A stretch of DNA of 16,687 nt, taken from NCBI GenBank assembly GCA_023409795.1, contig JAEYQX010000016.1, positions 1 through 16,687 on the forward strand. The letters run 5' to 3'. Both the position numbers and the translations under genes were made by a program. The stretch is from Pseudomonadota bacterium. GTDB lineage: Bacteria > Pseudomonadota > Alphaproteobacteria > Caulobacterales > Caulobacteraceae. The stretch's first letter is position 1, and every line of letters begins with the position of its first letter. Below, piece after piece: positions 14,914 to 16,687 of this stretch. Under the pieces are notes generated by a model. The model worked only from the letters and a program-made list of their open reading frames with translations, was not told where the DNA came from and searched no databases.

Positions 14914-16200
14914 TCACGACACCACCTGTTGTGTAGTGCCCTGAAGCCTCATGGTGAAGCCTCTGCCCGCAGGACCGGCGGCTTTCGGCCCCAGGACTGC
15001 GGTGGAAGCGCGTCCGGCTGCAACAAGTTCCTGACCGACCTGGCGCAGGTCATCGGCGCTCTGGGCCATGATCTGCTCGGCCATCAGGTCCGACGGAACC
15101 GGCGCGCCGAAGATCAGGGTTTGGGAGGCATGGCGGCTGGCCCGGCTGGCCGGACCCTCGTCGGCCATCCACAGGCTGGCGTTCAGCACCGCACGGGCGC
15201 GCGACAGCTCGGCCTCGGTGGGGCCATGATCGGCCAGGTCCAGCACCTGCTCGGCGCAGACCTGGGCCAGCTCGACCGCCCGATCCGCCGCCGCCCCGGC
15301 ATAGATGCCCAGCAGCCCCGCGTCCTCATAGGCCTCGTGATAGGCGTCGATGGCATAGGCCAGGCCCCGGTCCTCACGCGCGCTCTGGAACAGGCGGGAC
15401 GCCATGCCGCCACCCAGGATTTCTGTGAATAACCGCAAGGCCGGCAGGCGCGGGTCTAGGGCCCCGGGCGCGGGCAACTGGAAGACCAGATTGGCCTGCT
15501 CGATCCGGCGCGTCAGCACCGACTCACCACCAATGAAGCGGGCCGGGGCCAGGTCAGGCAGAGGCGTTGGTGTCTCATGGCCAAACCAGGCCTCGGCCAG
15601 GCGCAGCAGTTCTGCCTCGTCCACTGCCCCTGAGACCGAGACGACCATGCGGTCAGGCGAATAGAGACGCGCGCGCCAGGCCGCCATCGAGGCCCGGTCC
15701 GCCGGTTCCAGGCTGCGCGTCGAGCCAAGGATGGGCCGCCCCAGGGACTGCCCCTCAAAGGCGCGCGTCTGGGCCATCTCGAAGACATGGTCGTCGGGGG
15801 TATCGAAGGCCTCGGCGATTTCCTGGGCGACGACGTCCTTTTCGCGCTCGATTTCGGCGGGGTCCAGCCGGGGCCGGAACACCAGGTCCGATACCACCTG
15901 CATGGCCAGGGGCAGCGAGCCGCTCATGGCCCGGATGTCAAAGCTGGTGCGCTCATAGCCGGTGGCGGCATTGATCGAGCCGCCCTCGGCCTCGATGCGC
16001 TCGACGATCTCGCGCGCGCCCATGTCGCCTGCGCCCTTGAAGACCAGGTGCTCCAGCAGGTGCGACCAGCCTGACCGGGCCTCGTCCTCCATCCGCGCCC
16101 CGCCGGCGACGGCGACGGTCAGGGCAAAGGTGCGCAACCCCGGCATGGGATCGCAGATCACGCGGACGCCATTGGACAGGCGGTGCAGGCGGGCAGTCAG
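14914..16200 (-). CDS. M16 zinc peptidase (processing-peptidase-like), probable CTG start
   Basis: A 428-residue M16-family protein from the CTG at 16200, related to mitochondrial processing peptidase beta. The inverted zinc motif HLLEH (His47, Glu50, His51) is followed 75 residues later by Glu127 in VVAQEI, fitting HxxEH-X74-76-E, so the enzyme should be active. The N-terminal run RLHRLSNGVRVICDPMPG is family-typical and begins upstream of the first standard start, the GTG at 16161. Between the in-frame TAA before 16206 and 16161 there is no ATG, GTG or TTG. The CTG at 16200-16198 has AAGGA nine bases upstream and lies two bases after the SURF1 stop. Starting at GTG would give 415 residues and lose the first strand. 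Substrate is unknown. It is followed by the GNAT gene. Confidence 0.9.
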   Translation of the reverse strand: MTARLHRLSNGVRVICDPMPGLRTFALTVAVAGGARMEDEARSGWSHLLEHLVFKGAGDMGAREIVERIEAEGGSINAATGYERTSFDIRAMSGSLPLAMQVVSDLVFRPRLDPAEIEREKDVVAQEIAEAFDTPDDHVFEMAQTRAFEGQSLGRPILGSTRSLEPADRASMAAWRARLYSPDRMVVSVSGAVDEAELLRLAEAWFGHETPTPLPDLAPARFIGGESVLTRRIEQANLVFQLPAPGALDPRLPALRLFTEILGGGMASRLFQSAREDRGLAYAIDAYHEAYEDAGLLGIYAGAAADRAVELAQVCAEQVLDLADHGPTEAELSRARAVLNASLWMADEGPASRASRHASQTLIFGAPVPSDLMAEQIMAQSADDLRQVGQELVAAGRASTAVLGPKAAGPAGRGFTMRLQGTTQQVVS

Positions 16201-16202
16201 GG

Positions 16203-16687
16203 TCAGTTATCCTTGGCGATCAGGCGGCGACGAAGCAGGACGCCGTAGAAGACAATCAGGGCAATGGCGAGACCGAACCAGGTCAGGGCATATCCCAGGT
16301 GGTTGTTGCTGAAGGCCACCGGCGGTGCGCCGGGGCTCAGCGCCGCAAAGCCCGGCGACACTGGCGACAGGGCATAGACGGTCAGGGGCTCGACCGGGCC
16401 CTCGACCTTGAGGGCCTCGGCCATGGCCCCGGTATCGCGGGCATAGAAGCGGCCATTGGCGGGCGCGGGCGTCAACGGGCTGGGCGCGGGCACCTGGCGC
16501 AGGACGCCATGAACCACAACGGGCATGGTATCGGCCGGATCGACCGGCGGACGCGCGCCTACCTCGGCCGGGATGAAGCCGCGATCGACCAGGATGACCA
16601 CGCCCGATGCCTCATGGCAGGCCGAGACCAGGCGGCTGCCCGAACGGCCATCCAGGATCGACTGCAACTCGACAAACGGGGCCTGGG
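16203..16687 (-). CDS. SURF1 family protein (5' end outside window)
   Basis: The visible 159 residues are the C-terminal two thirds of a SURF1 protein, an inner-membrane assembly factor for haem-copper cytochrome c oxidase. Family features are APFVELQ at the window edge, VVILVDRGFIPAEVG, VHGVLRQVP, then FSNNHLGYALTWFGLAIALI and a final basic end RRRLIAKDN. NNHLGYALTWFGLA and the following hydrophobic run form the C-terminal membrane anchor. The first membrane segment lies beyond the window. A TTG at 16667 is not the start, because the frame stays open to the edge. The stop (16205-16203) lies two bases before the putative CTG start of the M16 peptidase, so the two are probably translated together. 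Confidence 0.93.
   Translation of the reverse strand, partial: QAPFVELQSILDGRSGSRLVSACHEASGVVILVDRGFIPAEVGARPPVDPADTMPVVVHGVLRQVPAPSPLTPAPANGRFYARDTGAMAEALKVEGPVEPLTVYALSPVSPGFAALSPGAPPVAFSNNHLGYALTWFGLAIALIVFYGVLLRRRLIAKDN
16210..16214 (-). promoter_or_regulatory. ribosome-binding site supporting a CTG start of the M16 peptidase
   Basis: AAGGA on the minus strand lies inside the last codons of the SURF1 gene, nine bases before the CTG at 16200-16198. No comparable site precedes the GTG at 16161. Confidence 0.55.

Overview
The window reads as ordinary chromosomal DNA from a high-GC alphaproteobacterium, most likely Caulobacterales (Caulobacter, Brevundimonas or a relative). This rests on four things: strong G/C preference at third codon positions; a plant/alphaproteobacterial-type glutamate-cysteine ligase directly after rsmE; a close match to the Caulobacter phosphodiesterase PdeA, including its degenerate GEDEF motif; and promoter-like sequences that fit Caulobacter sigma-73 and EcfG/SigT spacing. 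The genus is inference. Coding density is very high. No intergenic gap exceeds about 150 bp, and I see no tRNA, rRNA, CRISPR array, insertion sequence or prophage gene.

Layout, left to right. (1) 1-1687: the C-terminal end of a large acyl-CoA dehydrogenase, a strong terminator, then a complete long-chain-type acyl-CoA dehydrogenase with its own terminator. (2) 1719-2060: a small single-pass membrane protein with a 7-residue repeat and a possible stress-sigma promoter. (3) 2128-4290: rsmE (16S rRNA methyltransferase) and gshA (first step of glutathione synthesis). (4) 4358-5971: a soluble PAS hybrid histidine kinase, overlapping tail-to-tail with gloB (glyoxalase II, minus strand). (5) 6697-6706: a palindromic -10-like element between divergent gloB and a four-gene plus-strand cluster of methyltransferase, SixA-like phosphatase, DUF952 protein and pyrD. 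(6) 9490-11340: a membrane-bound hybrid histidine kinase. (7) 11345-12579: a Prx5-type peroxiredoxin (minus) divergent from a YqgE/AlgH protein (plus). (8) 12600-16687: a minus-strand block read as SURF1 (cut by the window end), M16 zinc peptidase, GNAT acetyltransferase and the PdeA-like c-di-GMP phosphodiesterase.

Themes: glutathione and redox handling (gshA, gloB, Prx5), fatty-acid oxidation (two acyl-CoA dehydrogenases), signalling (two orphan hybrid kinases plus PdeA) and respiratory assembly (SURF1). I found no wholly new multi-gene system. The most interesting points are local. The M16 peptidase gene has no ATG/GTG/TTG at the place where its conserved N-terminus begins and seems to need a CTG start. 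SURF1 sits directly against that gene, where I recall a thrC gene in related genomes. A symmetric -10 element could drive both gloB and a leaderless methyltransferase mRNA. The PdeA-like protein keeps GEDEF but ends in -RSA.
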